35,876 bases of DNA from Acetofilamentum sp. (lineage in GTDB: Bacteria; CAIWAD01), in the NCBI GenBank assembly GCA_020726405.1, contig DYSB01000008.1, positions 1-35,876 of the forward strand, written 5' to 3'. The position numbers were made by a program, and so were the translations under genes. Under the pieces are notes generated by a model, which was not told the origin of the DNA, made no database searches, and saw nothing but the letters and a program-made list of their open reading frames with translations. Shown piece by piece: positions 16,498 through 25,245 of this stretch. Position 1 is the stretch's first letter. The number at the start of each line of letters is the position of its first letter.

Positions 16498-17670
16498 TCA
16501 GTTCTGGCGGCGGAGGACCTGCTCCAAATCGTCTGGCCGGTTCATGTTCAGCAACTCGTCGCCGGGCGGGGAGGCCAAGCGCTGGGTGGCGCTGTTCAGC
16601 AAAACCCGGCGCGGACAAGGCTGGCCCAATCCGAGATGGGCCAACAAGCGCTGCCGGGCCCGCGGCTCCCAGATGGCGCAAAGAGGTTCCGGCAACTGGT
16701 CGCGGGCGGAGTCGAAGGCCGTTGCGACGCGCCAGGGATTCCGTGCCCGCACCAGTTCCTCCAGCAGGCGGGGAGTGACCAGGGGCATATCGCAGCCCAG
16801 CACCAGCCAGGCCGCGTCCGGATCCAGCTCCAGGGCGCTCAGCAGCGCGCCGGCGGGTCCCAGGTCCAGGTGGCGATCCAACACGAGAGGCAACCCCAGC
16901 GCCGCCCGTTCCCCAGCCTGATCCGGGCGCACGGACAGGCTGACGTCGCGGCAGAAAGGCTCCAGCAGGCGGGCCGCCCGCATCGCCTGAGGCTGGCCAG
17001 CCACGTCGATCAGGGCCTTGTCCCGGCCCATCCGCGTGCTGTGTCCACCGGCCAACACCAGCCCGCGCAGGGGTCGGGCCGCCAGCCGGGACAGAAAGAA
17101 CTCACGGATCCAGCCGGCCAGCTCCGCCGTCTCCCCGCTGTGGAACAGCGGCCGCGCCGGGTGTCGAAGCCAGGGTGGCAGAGCCTCCGCACCCCGGCGC
17201 GCCAGGTCCGCATCGGCTGTGACACAGGCCGCCACCGCAGGCAGCTCCGGTTCGGGATCCAGGCCATCCACGAAGAGCAGCTTGGGAAGCAAGGGTTCAT
17301 GCCGCCACCCCTCGGCCAGAACCAGGTCGCAGGCGGCGAACAGCTCGGCGCGCAGGGTAGGCGTGGGTGCCTGGATTTGCTGGTGGGCGCTGGCCTGGGC
17401 GTGCTCGATCCAGGCCACCGCGGCGCCGGCATCCGCGGCGCGCCAAGTGTCGCGGCCGGGGTGATCAAACTGGAAGCCGTGCACGTCCTTCTTGGCGTAT
17501 CCGACCCGCAGGGGCTCCAGCAGCGGCAGCAGTGCCTCCACCAGTCGGGTGCGGCCCGTGCCCTTCTGGCCGCAAAGAGCCAGTTCGAAAGGATGAAACA
17601 GGAAGCCGCCTGCGCGGCCGTGGCGGCGGCCCGGTTCCGCCTGGGCGGCGGGGACGGGAACAAGGGTCAT
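16498..17670 (-). CDS. MobB-MobA fusion, molybdopterin-guanine dinucleotide synthesis
   Basis: A 390-residue two-domain protein. Residues ~28-195 are MobB-like: a P-loop region ALCGQKGTGRTRLV, where the usual G-K-T/S is G-R-T, then KKDVHGFQFDHPGRDTWRAADAGA, typical of MobB, and LVLAEGWRHEPLPK-like sequence. Residues ~200-390 are MobA: LVLAGGHSTRMGRDKAL at 204-220 and LGCDMPLVTPRLLEELV. MobA attaches GMP to molybdopterin to make MGD, the cofactor form used by FdhA; MobB assists with GTP or cofactor. ATG 17670 follows GGAGG one base after the moaA stop. The Lys-to-Arg change at the P-loop may weaken nucleotide hydrolysis. Third gene of moeA-moaA-mobBA. Confidence 0.88.
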   Translation of the reverse strand: MTLVPVPAAQAEPGRRHGRAGGFLFHPFELALCGQKGTGRTRLVEALLPLLEPLRVGYAKKDVHGFQFDHPGRDTWRAADAGAAVAWIEHAQASAHQQIQAPTPTLRAELFAACDLVLAEGWRHEPLLPKLLFVDGLDPEPELPAVAACVTADADLARRGAEALPPWLRHPARPLFHSGETAELAGWIREFFLSRLAARPLRGLVLAGGHSTRMGRDKALIDVAGQPQAMRAARLLEPFCRDVSLSVRPDQAGERAALGLPLVLDRHLDLGPAGALLSALELDPDAAWLVLGCDMPLVTPRLLEELVRARNPWRVATAFDSARDQLPEPLCAIWEPRARQRLLAHLGLGQPCPRRVLLNSATQRLASPPGDELLNMNRPDDLEQVLRRQN

Positions 17671-17671
17671 C

Positions 17672-18616
17672 TCAACCTCCGATGCGGACCATGGGCTGAT
17701 CCACGTGACCGGGACGCAGGACGGGCTTCCAGCTCAGCACGCGGGCCACGGCCTCCGGCCACTCCGCCGCGGCCAGGCCACGCACGGACAGGCCGTCCTC
17801 CCGCATCAGGCAGGAGCGCAGCACGCCGGCGGCGCTGAGCCGCAGGCGCGAGCAAGTCGCGCAGAACGGCCGGGATTCGGAGGCGATGAAGCCGATGCGT
17901 CCGCCGCCGCCCGTGCGGTACTCGAAGGCCGTGGCCCCCGTCGGCCGCCGCAGGGCGCGCAGGCGCACGCCCGCTTGGCGTATTCGGGCCAGCGTCTCCG
18001 CCGCCGGCACGTAATAGCGGCGGTTCTGTTCGTGGTCGGGTCCGATGCGCATCAGCTCCAGGAAGCGGACGACAATTCCTCGCCGCTCGGCCAGTTCGAC
18101 GAAAGCCAGGGCCTCGTCGTCGTTGATGCCGCGGAAGAGGACAACGTTGAGTTTCACCTCCAGCCCCAGCTCCCGGGCCTGCGCCAAGGTCTCCAGAACC
18201 CGACCCTGCTCGCCAGCGCCCGTGATCCGCTCGAAGCGGACCGGGTCCAGGCTGTCCAGGCTCAGGTTGAGATTGTGCAGGCCCGCAGCCTGCAACGCGG
18301 GAAGCAGCGGTCCCAGCAACAGGCCGTTGCTGGTGATGCCCAGCCGCCGCAGGGACAGACGGCCCAACCGCGCGACGATCTCATGCAGGTCCGGCCGCAG
18401 GGTGGGCTCGCCGCCCGTGAGACGGACCTGATCCACGCCCTGCGCCGCCAGCCGGGCGACAATGGCGGCGATCTCTTCCGGGGAGAGCCAGTCCGCCGGC
18501 GCCGCCGCCAGCGCGTCCTCCCGGTGGCAATGGAAGCAGTGAAGGTTGCAGCTCTCCGTCAGCGAAATCCGCAGTTTGCGGATCCGCCGGCCCTGGGGAT
18601 CCACCAGGCCGCTCAT
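17672..18616 (-). CDS. moaA: GTP 3',8-cyclase (molybdenum cofactor, radical SAM)
   Basis: A 314-residue radical-SAM enzyme that converts GTP to 3',8-cyclo-GTP, the first step of molybdopterin synthesis. The SAM cluster cysteines are C23, C27 and C30 (ESCNLHCFHC). The second 4Fe-4S cluster uses C252, C255 and C269 (FCATCSRLRL ... RSC), and the chain ends in the conserved Gly-Gly (VRIGG). LTGGEPTLRPDL and SNGLLL are also typical. The ATG overlaps the stop of moeA (ATGA). moaC and moaB/D/E are not in the window. Confidence 0.95.
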   Translation of the reverse strand: MSGLVDPQGRRIRKLRISLTESCNLHCFHCHREDALAAAPADWLSPEEIAAIVARLAAQGVDQVRLTGGEPTLRPDLHEIVARLGRLSLRRLGITSNGLLLGPLLPALQAAGLHNLNLSLDSLDPVRFERITGAGEQGRVLETLAQARELGLEVKLNVVLFRGINDDEALAFVELAERRGIVVRFLELMRIGPDHEQNRRYYVPAAETLARIRQAGVRLRALRRPTGATAFEYRTGGGGRIGFIASESRPFCATCSRLRLSAAGVLRSCLMREDGLSVRGLAAAEWPEAVARVLSWKPVLRPGHVDQPMVRIGG

Positions 18617-19836
18617 CGAGGCATCCAGGGCCAGAAAGTGGCCTCCTCCCCCGCCTCCCAGCCGGGGCGGCCCTCCTCCAGTTCCAGGAATCCGTCGCTG
18701 GCCGCCAACGGGGCGAAATCCCCCGAGCCGCCGGTGGGCAAGGGCCAGGCCAAGGGCAGACCGGTGGCCGCGGACTCCAGCCGAGCGCCCAGGAACAGGG
18801 CCAGCGGCCGTCCCCAGCGCAGCGCGGTTGCCAGTCTCACGCGGCGCGCGGCGGACGGCCGGCCCTCCCGCTGCTGGAGCAGGGGCAGGAGGTAGCGATG
18901 CAGGCAGATCACCGTGGTGACCGGGTTGCCCGGCAACGCCAGCACCAACTGCCCCCGGGGACCGGTAGCCGCCAGCAGCGGGCGCCCCGGCCGCTGGCGC
19001 ACCCCGTGGAACAGGATGTGGCAGCCCAGCTCGGCCAGCAACCCGGGCACATGGTCGTAGCGGCCCCGGGAGACACCGCCGCTCAACACCAGCACGTCAT
19101 GCCCCTCCAGCAGGGTGGACAACAAGCGGCCCAGCTCCACCCGGTTGTCTCCCACGCGGCCGCTCCACGCCGGGGCGTAGCCGTGCAGGTCCAGGCTGCC
19201 GCGGAGGGCGGTCAGATTGGAGACGCGGATCTGGTACGGGGCCGGCAGCTCGTCCACTCCCACCAGTTCGCTGCCAGTGGCCAACAGGGCCAGGCGCGGC
19301 CGGCGGCGCACCGTCAACCGCCCAGCGCCGATACTGGCCGCCACTGCCAGCGCCGGACCGTGCAGAACCAGGCCAGGTTGCAGCAAAAGGTCGCCGGCGC
19401 GGGCATCGCTGCCGGCCACATGGACGTTCTGGCCGGGTTTGGGCACTCCGCCGCTCGTGAGACGAACCGTGGCTCTCTCCCGCGCCAATTCCTCCACGGG
19501 AATGACCGCGGCGGCGCCTTCCGGCAGAACCGCCCCCGTCATCACTTCGACGGCTTCGTGGGAATCCCCGAGGCGTAGCGGAGGCTCGCCCGCGCCCTGG
19601 ATCCCGACAACGCGGAACTCGCGCCGGCCCTCGGCCAGCGCCGCGGCGGACACGGCGATGCCGTCCATGGCCACGCGGTGGAAAGGGGGAAAGTCCCGAT
19701 CGGCCTGCAGGGACTCCGCCAGCACGCGGCCGGCGGCCTCCGCCAGCGCGACCTGCTGGACGCCCCAATCAAGGGGCAGCTCTTCCAATCGCCGCAGGGC
19801 CGTGGCGACGGGGATCTGGGCTACGCTGTGTGTCAC
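18613..19836 (-). CDS. moeA: Molybdopterin molybdotransferase MoeA
   Basis: A 407-residue protein that inserts molybdate into adenylated molybdopterin. Visible family motifs are DFPPFHRVAMDGIAVS near residue 50, VEVMTGAVLPEGAAAVIPVEE, LLATGSELV, LSGGVSRGRYDHV and LALPGNPVT. It starts with GTG 19836 behind GAGG. It is first in a three-gene cofactor operon. MoeA homologues have also been tied to tungsten insertion, which fits the wtp transporter nearby, but sequence alone does not separate the two metals. Confidence 0.94.
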   Translation of the reverse strand: MTHSVAQIPVATALRRLEELPLDWGVQQVALAEAAGRVLAESLQADRDFPPFHRVAMDGIAVSAAALAEGRREFRVVGIQGAGEPPLRLGDSHEAVEVMTGAVLPEGAAAVIPVEELARERATVRLTSGGVPKPGQNVHVAGSDARAGDLLLQPGLVLHGPALAVAASIGAGRLTVRRRPRLALLATGSELVGVDELPAPYQIRVSNLTALRGSLDLHGYAPAWSGRVGDNRVELGRLLSTLLEGHDVLVLSGGVSRGRYDHVPGLLAELGCHILFHGVRQRPGRPLLAATGPRGQLVLALPGNPVTTVICLHRYLLPLLQQREGRPSAARRVRLATALRWGRPLALFLGARLESAATGLPLAWPLPTGGSGDFAPLAASDGFLELEEGRPGWEAGEEATFWPWMPR

Positions 19837-20148
19837 GGTGCCTCATCGTCAGGGGATCAGTTGCGCCAGAATGCGGAGTCGTGGATCAAACGTGCATGCC
19901 GTTTCTGGAAGGTGCAAGGCGCAAACTGCCGAAAAAAACCTTGTCAACCCGTGGCCGAAATGATAGCCTCCTGTCGTGCGGCGCCCGAAGGGACCTCCGG
20001 GAACTGGCCGCGACCCTCCCCTTGCAGGGTTGCGCCCCCGTTTCGCCGCCGCACCGGCCCCGCGCCGCAATCCTCTCTCCTCCCGTAGAGACATCCCCCG
20101 ACATCAGGGCTTGTCACATCCATCTCAACCTCAATCGGGAGGGTTCTC
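19837..20148. promoter_or_regulatory. Divergent intergenic region between moeA and the cytochrome gene
   Basis: A 312-bp space with no convincing gene. On the plus strand TTGTCA (19941-19946) is followed after 17 bases by TAGCCT (19964-19969), a weak sigma70 candidate for the cytochrome gene. On the minus strand the same site reads TTGACA, a perfect -35, but no good -10 stands at the right distance toward moeA. A run of seven A occurs at 19932-19938. Otherwise I see nothing. Confidence 0.3.
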
Positions 20149-20469
20149 ATGCGTTGCGCACCACACACGGCACATCTCAGGCTGGGGCTGGCGGTCGGCG
20201 CGCTGCTGGCCGGCGCCGTCCTGCTGGCCTCCTGCGGCGAAGACAGTGGGGAAGATCCCATCTCGTCGCGCTCCTACCAGGGTCACGCCAGCGACGCCGA
20301 CATCAACGCCTTCGTCCGCGCGTACCCGCACACGGTGGGCACGCGCCTGGACGACTGCCAGACCTGCCATGCGGCGGCCACTGTGCTGGACGAGGACCAG
20401 GAGGACGTGCACGCCAATCCCTGTGACTACTGCCACTACATCCTCCACCCGCCGGATGGCTGGAGCTAA
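20149..20469 (+). pseudogene. Lipoprotein diheme cytochrome, N-terminal piece before in-frame TAA
   Basis: This 106-residue piece begins at ATG 20149 with a lipoprotein signal ending in the lipobox LLASC, so the product would be acylated and tethered to a membrane. It contains two heme c sites, CQTCH and CDYCH, with an HVDVHANP-like His-bearing spacer. It ends at TAA 20467-20469 (DGWS-stop), yet the same frame continues without a break into the entry at 20494-21255 (LPEDFAATLNPYGAAYL). A single substitution (GAA to TAA, for example) would explain the break, so I treat the two as one interrupted gene. Confidence 0.65.
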
Positions 20470-20493
20470 CTGCCCGAGGACTTTGCGGCCACC

Positions 20494-21255
20494 TTGAATC
20501 CCTACGGCGCAGCCTACCTCGCGGGAGGCCGCACGGAGGACGCACTGCGCGCCCTGGCCGGGCAGGATAGCGACGGGGATGGCCATGCCAACTCGGATGA
20601 AATCGCGGACCTGCGCTATCCCGGGGATCCGGGCAGCTACCCGGGCCTGTCCCTGGCGCCGGTGCTGACCTTCACGGAGGACGAGATCCGGGCCCTGCCA
20701 GCCCACACGCAGTTTGGCCTGGCCAACGCCAGCAAGCAGCAGTTCGATTTCTACGCCACCTACACGGGTGTGAAGATCAGCGACCTGCTCGCGGCGGCGG
20801 GCGTGGATCTGAGTGGTGTCACGAGTGTCGACGTGATGGCCCCGGATGGCTATGCGCGCAGTTTCACCGTCGCCCAGATCACCCAGCAATTCCCGGCACA
20901 CCGCTTTTTCGGCGGGTTCGGGGTGGCGGATCTGGACGCCAATTGCGCCTTCGTGGAGTACCCGGCGAACACCTACAGCTATGCCAGCGGCGACTTCATC
21001 GGCGACGAGCAGTGGCACCTGCTGGCCTACGAGCGGGAAGGGCAGCCGCTGGAATCCTCGTATCTCGATCCGGTCACCGGCCGCGTCATCGGCGAAGGGT
21101 CCTACCGCAACGTCATCCCGCCCGGAGCCACGGACGACGCCCTCAACCAGCCGGACCGCGGCCAGAACTGGGATATCAGCGGTTGCACGCTGCCGGAGTG
21201 GAACTACCAGAGCGCCAAGGACACAACGCGGGCAGCATGGTCAAAGCCGCCGTGA
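20494..21255 (+). pseudogene. Sulfite-oxidase-fold domain, continuation of the interrupted cytochrome gene
   Basis: In frame with the preceding cytochrome piece. It opens with a Ca-binding-like DSDGDGHANSDEIADLRYPG segment, then FTEDEIRALPAH, TGVKISDLLAAAGVDLSGV and VDVMAPDGYARSFTVAQI, which resemble the molybdopterin-binding sulfite-oxidase-like fold. NCAFVEYPANTY and DEQWHLLAYEREG follow. No clear catalytic Cys at the canonical position was identified, so cofactor binding is uncertain. The frame ends at 21255, but one base added near 21222 (AAGGAC to AAGGGAC) lets it continue in another frame as GHNAGSMVKAAVILRINPMP and GGWAMVDGAMILIYGHG. The C-terminus is therefore frameshifted as well. 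Confidence 0.6.
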
Positions 21256-21354
21256 TCCTGCGGATCAATCCCATGCCCGACGGATTCAAAGAGTTCGACA
21301 TCCAGAACGGGGGCTGGGCAATGGTCGACGGTGCCATGATCCTCATCTACGGCC

Positions 21355-22173
21355 ATGGGGTGGAGCGGCACGGCTTGGGCGCTGGCCGTGCTCCTGGCCG
21401 TGTCGCCGCCGGCTACCCGGGCGGCGGGGCCGGATTCGCTGCGTGTGACGCTGGAGGCCCGGGCCAGCATCTGGAGGACCGTGCGTGAGCAGGTGGAAAT
21501 CGTGCTGCGCCTGCGGCTGGAAGAGCGCGCGGACATCCTGGACGGCCTTTCTCATGGTCGGCAACGGGCTGGGAGCGGGCAACTACGTGGGCGGCCCGGA
21601 GAGCAGCGAATTCCTCTACACCAACAACCCGGGCGACCTCTACAGCGGGGCTCGGGTGGAGTGGAGCCCGCAAGGCGAGCAGAACAGGAAGACGCCGCTG
21701 CGCCTGGGCGCCACGGCAGCCGCAACCGCCACCGCAACGCCTCGCTGGATGCCAGCGGTCCCGTTTTCGACCTTGACCGTCGCACCTGGAGTGTGGATCT
21801 GCACGCGACACCGTGGCCCGGGCAGCGCGGCGGAGCCTTTCTGGGCGGCGGGCGGCTGGAGGATTTCTGGGGCGGTCAGCCCTACCGCCTCCGTTTTCGG
21901 GGTTGGGGGATCTGGTGGCTCTGGGCGCCGGGGGTCGGCCCGTGGGAGACGGGCCTGCGCTGCGACGACTTCCGCAGCGAATACCTGCCGGTGGATGATC
22001 CCACCCGCGAGCGGCACTGGACGCTGGGCGTGAACTGGCAGCCCGCGACCGTGCTGCGAATCCAGCTGAACTACGTCCGTAAAACAACATCCCGGGCGGC
22101 GGAGCCGGATCCGGCTGACGATCTGTTGGTGCTCCATCTGCAGGCGGGTCTGAGCGCGGCGCTGCCCCGCTGA
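21355..22173 (+). pseudogene. Frameshifted porin-like outer-membrane protein
   Basis: ATG 21355 opens with a signal peptide (WALAVLLAVSPPATRAAG) and PDSLRVTLEARASIW. From about 21548 to 21705 the sensible reading is one frame over (LMVGNGLGAGNYVGGPESS, EFLYTNNPGDLYSGARVEWS). It then returns to the first frame (ASGPVFDLDRRTWSVDLHAT ... HWTLGVNWQPATVLRIQLNYV ... DDLLVLHLQAGLSAAL), which ends like a phosphate-selective-porin-type barrel. Total length ~270 residues is short for such porins (~400). It follows the cytochrome gene directly and may be its outer-membrane partner. Either sequence errors or a decaying gene. Confidence 0.5.
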
Positions 22174-22195
22174 TCCATCCGTCCGGGGGTCCGGG

Positions 22196-23797
22196 TCAGG
22201 CCAGCGGAGCGCCCGCCACCAGCCAGGCCGCCTTCTCTTCGGCGTTCACCAGATAGCGTTCCTGCCAGCGCTCCGGGCTGACCCGGCCGATGGCCTCCAC
22301 CAGCCGGCAACGCGTGGATTCCGTCATGCCCAGACCCAGCAGCTTCTGCACGCGGGCCCGGCTGAACTCCCGGCCGTGACACAAGGCCAGCAAACCCAGC
22401 TCGCGCGTGGTCTCATCCGCCAGCCAACCCTCCACCTGCTCCTGCACGGCCGGATGTGCGCCCAGCCACTCCAGCAGGGCCGGATCCCCTGCGGCGGCGC
22501 CCGTGCGGAACAACTCCAGCGCCAGTTCGGGGCCGGGCTCCGGACGCTCGCCGGGGGCAGCGGCCAGCAGGATGGCCAGCAGGCGCTCGCGGGCCTCGCC
22601 GCGGGCATTCTTGCGCAGCAGGTCCAGGGCGGCGGCGGGCGACAGCTCTCCGCGCTCCAGCAGCAGGGCCCGGGCCTCGGCGCCCAGGACCGGATCCGTG
22701 GCCAGCTCGGTCAGAACGCTGCGGAACTCCGGACCCGCGGCGGCGAAGCAACTCGTGTCGCCGCGCCGGGCCGGATCCCGAAAGGCCGCGGCCAGCAGGC
22801 GGAGGCGAGTCGGGGCATCCAGGCGCTGGGCCCAGGCGACCTGCTCGGCCGGCTCCAGCGCGTCGTTCCCGCCCAGCACTCCGCGCAGCAGCAGCGGCAA
22901 CGCCGCCTCGGCGGGCAGCTCGTCCCCGGCCAATTGGAGCAGCCAGCGCAGACCCCCTGTGCGACGCCACCAGCGCAGCACGCGCTCGCGCCGGCCCTGA
23001 GCGGGCAGGGGCAGGGCCTCGAGCAGCCAGGTGGGATGCATGGTGGACAGGCGGCGTAGCCAGGCCTCCTCATCGCGCGGCGGCGCCGCCAGGATCAGGG
23101 CCGTCCACTCCGCGGCGTCCTTGAGCGGCCCACCCTGCAGGCGCCGGGCCGCGGCGGAGGCCAGGGCCGGGACTTTCAACGCGGCCGTCAGCAGCGCACG
23201 GGGCAACGGGAAGCTCGTGTCATCGAGCAGTTGACGCCCCACCTGGCGCGTGCCGCCGAACACGGCCTTCAGCAGTGCGGGTTCCTGCACGATGGCGCGC
23301 TTCACCCACTCCAGGCCTTCCGGCGACAGCCCGCGGCCCTCGTCCAGGGCCAGCACGGCGGCCAGCTCCGGCGGCCGGTTGAAGACCACGTCCACGCCCG
23401 ACCAGCGGCCGGGACCGCCAGATTTCAGCTCGTACTCCAGGAGGTGGCCGGGGTTGGCCACGAACGCGCTGCGCAGCCGAACCAGCACTTCGCGGCCCAG
23501 CGGGCGGAAGTCCGCCACCCAGGCCGTGCCGTCCTCCTCAATGCGCAGGATGCGTCCAAAGGAGCGGCGCACGGGGGCAGCGGGCCGCTCCGCGACGGGC
23601 GCCGGACCGGCTGTCTCCTGTGGGCGCTCATCCGCCTCCCCTACCAGCAGTTCCGGTTCCTGCGGCTCAGCAGGAGCGCCTGCTTCCGCCGGCTGCTGCT
23701 CGGCCGTCGGCTCCGGCAGCGGCGCAGCAGTGGATTCGGGAGATTCCTGTTCGTGGAGTTCGTCCGGGCTCGGGGTCGGGCTGATGTCGTCGCTCAT
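22196..23797 (-). CDS. Unrecognised 533-residue protein with acidic Pro/Ala/Glu-rich N-terminus
   Basis: I do not recognise this family. Residues 1-75 are low-complexity and acidic (runs of Glu, Pro, Ala and Gln), likely disordered. Residues ~78-145 form a possible small beta domain (FGRILRIEEDGTAWVADF, REVLVRLRSAFVANPGHLL, VDVVFNRPPELAAVLALDEG). The rest is Leu/Ala/Arg-rich helical repeat-like sequence with many Trp. It has no signal peptide, membrane helix or Cys motif. ATG 23797 follows GAGG. It is divergent from pduS across 134 bp. Codon use and frame quality support a real gene. Confidence 0.7.
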   Translation of the reverse strand: MSDDISPTPSPDELHEQESPESTAAPLPEPTAEQQPAEAGAPAEPQEPELLVGEADERPQETAGPAPVAERPAAPVRRSFGRILRIEEDGTAWVADFRPLGREVLVRLRSAFVANPGHLLEYELKSGGPGRWSGVDVVFNRPPELAAVLALDEGRGLSPEGLEWVKRAIVQEPALLKAVFGGTRQVGRQLLDDTSFPLPRALLTAALKVPALASAAARRLQGGPLKDAAEWTALILAAPPRDEEAWLRRLSTMHPTWLLEALPLPAQGRRERVLRWWRRTGGLRWLLQLAGDELPAEAALPLLLRGVLGGNDALEPAEQVAWAQRLDAPTRLRLLAAAFRDPARRGDTSCFAAAGPEFRSVLTELATDPVLGAEARALLLERGELSPAAALDLLRKNARGEARERLLAILLAAAPGERPEPGPELALELFRTGAAAGDPALLEWLGAHPAVQEQVEGWLADETTRELGLLALCHGREFSRARVQKLLGLGMTESTRCRLVEAIGRVSPERWQERYLVNAEEKAAWLVAGAPLA

Positions 23798-23931
23798 GAG
23801 GTCCTCGCTTGGGTCCTGTGCAGAAGGTGGCCCAATATCGCATTCCGCTCCGCCTCCGGCCTCCTCACCTCGGGCGGCTGGGGCGGGCGACCTTGAATGC
23901 TACCTTGCCCGCCGAACACAGGAAGGGCCCC

Positions 23932-25245
23932 ATGGACCTCTCTCTCATACAACGCGCCGGCTGCGTGGGCATGGGCGGCGCGGGCTTCCCCACCCACGTC
24001 AAACTGGCCGTCCGGGTGGACACGCTGCTCATCAACGCCGCCGAGTGCGAGCCACTGCTGCGCAAGGACAACGTCGTCATGCAGCACTTCGCCGAGGGCG
24101 TGGCCCAGGGCATCCGGGTCGCCGCGGAGTTCACGGGCGCCAGCCGCGTGATCGTGGGCATCAAGGACAAAAACAAGGCCTCCATCGCGGCCATGCGCGC
24201 CACCAGCCTGGGTCCGGCGGGCAGCGGGCTCTACGACGTGGGCATCCTGGGGGATTTCTATCCCGCCGGGGACGAGGTCACACTGGTCTACGAACTCACC
24301 GGCCGCGTGGTGCCGCCCGCCGGGTTGCCCCTGGACGTGGGCGTGGTGGTGCTGAACAACGAGACCGCCCTCACCCTGCACGAGGCCCTGCAGGGCAAAC
24401 CCGTGACCCACTCCTTCCTCACGGTCTCCGGCGCAGTGCGACAGCCCATGACCGTGCGCGCCCCGCTGGGCACATCCTTCCACGACCTGGTGGAGGCCGC
24501 CGGCGGCACGAAACTCAAGGACTGGGTGATTCTCGACGGCGGGCCGATGATGGGCCGCATCGTGGAGGATCCGGCCACGCCGGTGGTCAAGACCAGTTCG
24601 GGCGTCATCGTCTTGCCCCGCGACCACCCGTACGTGACACAAGAACTGCGCAGCCGCGAGGCCAAGCACCGCATCGGCAAGTCCGTCTGCGACCAGTGCA
24701 GCCTGTGCACGCAGCTCTGCCCGCGCTACCTGCTGGGCCATCCGCTGGAGCCGCACCAGGCCATGCGCCAGCAGTTCGTCACCGAGTACCCGGCCCACAG
24801 CCGCTGGGGCCAGATCTGCTGCGAGTGCGGCATCTGCACATTGTTCGCCTGCCCGGAGGGTCTCTTCCCCCGCGAGGCCTGCCAGGACTCCAAGCGCAGC
24901 CTGGCCGCCCTGGGCGAACGCTACAACGGGCCGAAACTCGTCACACCGCACCCCATGTACGAACACCGGCGCATCCCCACAAAAAAGCTGCTGGCCCGAT
25001 TGGGCTTGTCGCGTTTCGAGCACGACGCGCCCTGGACGCCCTGGCCGGGCACGTCCGCGCCACTGCGCCTCAAGCTGCAGCAGCACATCGGCGCGCCGGC
25101 CCTGCCGCTGGTGCGCGAGGGCGAGCACGTGCAGGCCGGGCAGGTCGTGGCCGCGCCGCCGGAAGGCAAACTGGGCGTCCCCATCCACAGCCCGCGCGCT
25201 GGCCAGGCGGTCAGCGTCACCCAAGCGGAGATCGTGATCCAATGA
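23932..25245 (+). CDS. pduS: PduS/RnfC-like flavin and iron-sulfur electron-transfer protein
   Basis: A 437-residue protein starting at ATG 23932 behind AGGAAGG. The upstream part of the open frame is not used. An N-terminal Gly-rich flavin/NADH site (CVGMGGAGFPTHVK, then INAAECEPLLRKD) is followed by a SLBB-like segment and two 4Fe-4S motifs, CDQCSLCTQLCP and CCECGICTLFACP, as in PduS and RnfC. PduS is the cobalamin reductase/electron carrier inside propanediol-type microcompartments. The C-terminus (GEHVQAGQVV...) is a biotinyl-like hammerhead. The next gene, pduT, overlaps by four bases, which is the pairing that favours PduS over RnfC. Confidence 0.85.
   Translation: MDLSLIQRAGCVGMGGAGFPTHVKLAVRVDTLLINAAECEPLLRKDNVVMQHFAEGVAQGIRVAAEFTGASRVIVGIKDKNKASIAAMRATSLGPAGSGLYDVGILGDFYPAGDEVTLVYELTGRVVPPAGLPLDVGVVVLNNETALTLHEALQGKPVTHSFLTVSGAVRQPMTVRAPLGTSFHDLVEAAGGTKLKDWVILDGGPMMGRIVEDPATPVVKTSSGVIVLPRDHPYVTQELRSREAKHRIGKSVCDQCSLCTQLCPRYLLGHPLEPHQAMRQQFVTEYPAHSRWGQICCECGICTLFACPEGLFPREACQDSKRSLAALGERYNGPKLVTPHPMYEHRRIPTKKLLARLGLSRFEHDAPWTPWPGTSAPLRLKLQQHIGAPALPLVREGEHVQAGQVVAAPPEGKLGVPIHSPRAGQAVSVTQAEIVIQ

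Noticed and set aside
20467-20469. Programmed readthrough of TAA in the cytochrome gene
   Set aside because: UAA is not used for known Sec or Pyl recoding, no special downstream structure was seen, and the same gene has another frame break, so a mutation or sequence error is simpler.
23798-23931. Promoters in the divergent gap before pduS
   Set aside because: No box pair with correct spacing could be found for either direction; TTGAAT and TACCTT are too close together.
23250-25240. Long plus-strand open frame that runs into pduT
   Set aside because: Only its last 195 codons (from 25242) read as a protein family. The upstream part is a shadow of the minus-strand hypothetical gene and of pduS.
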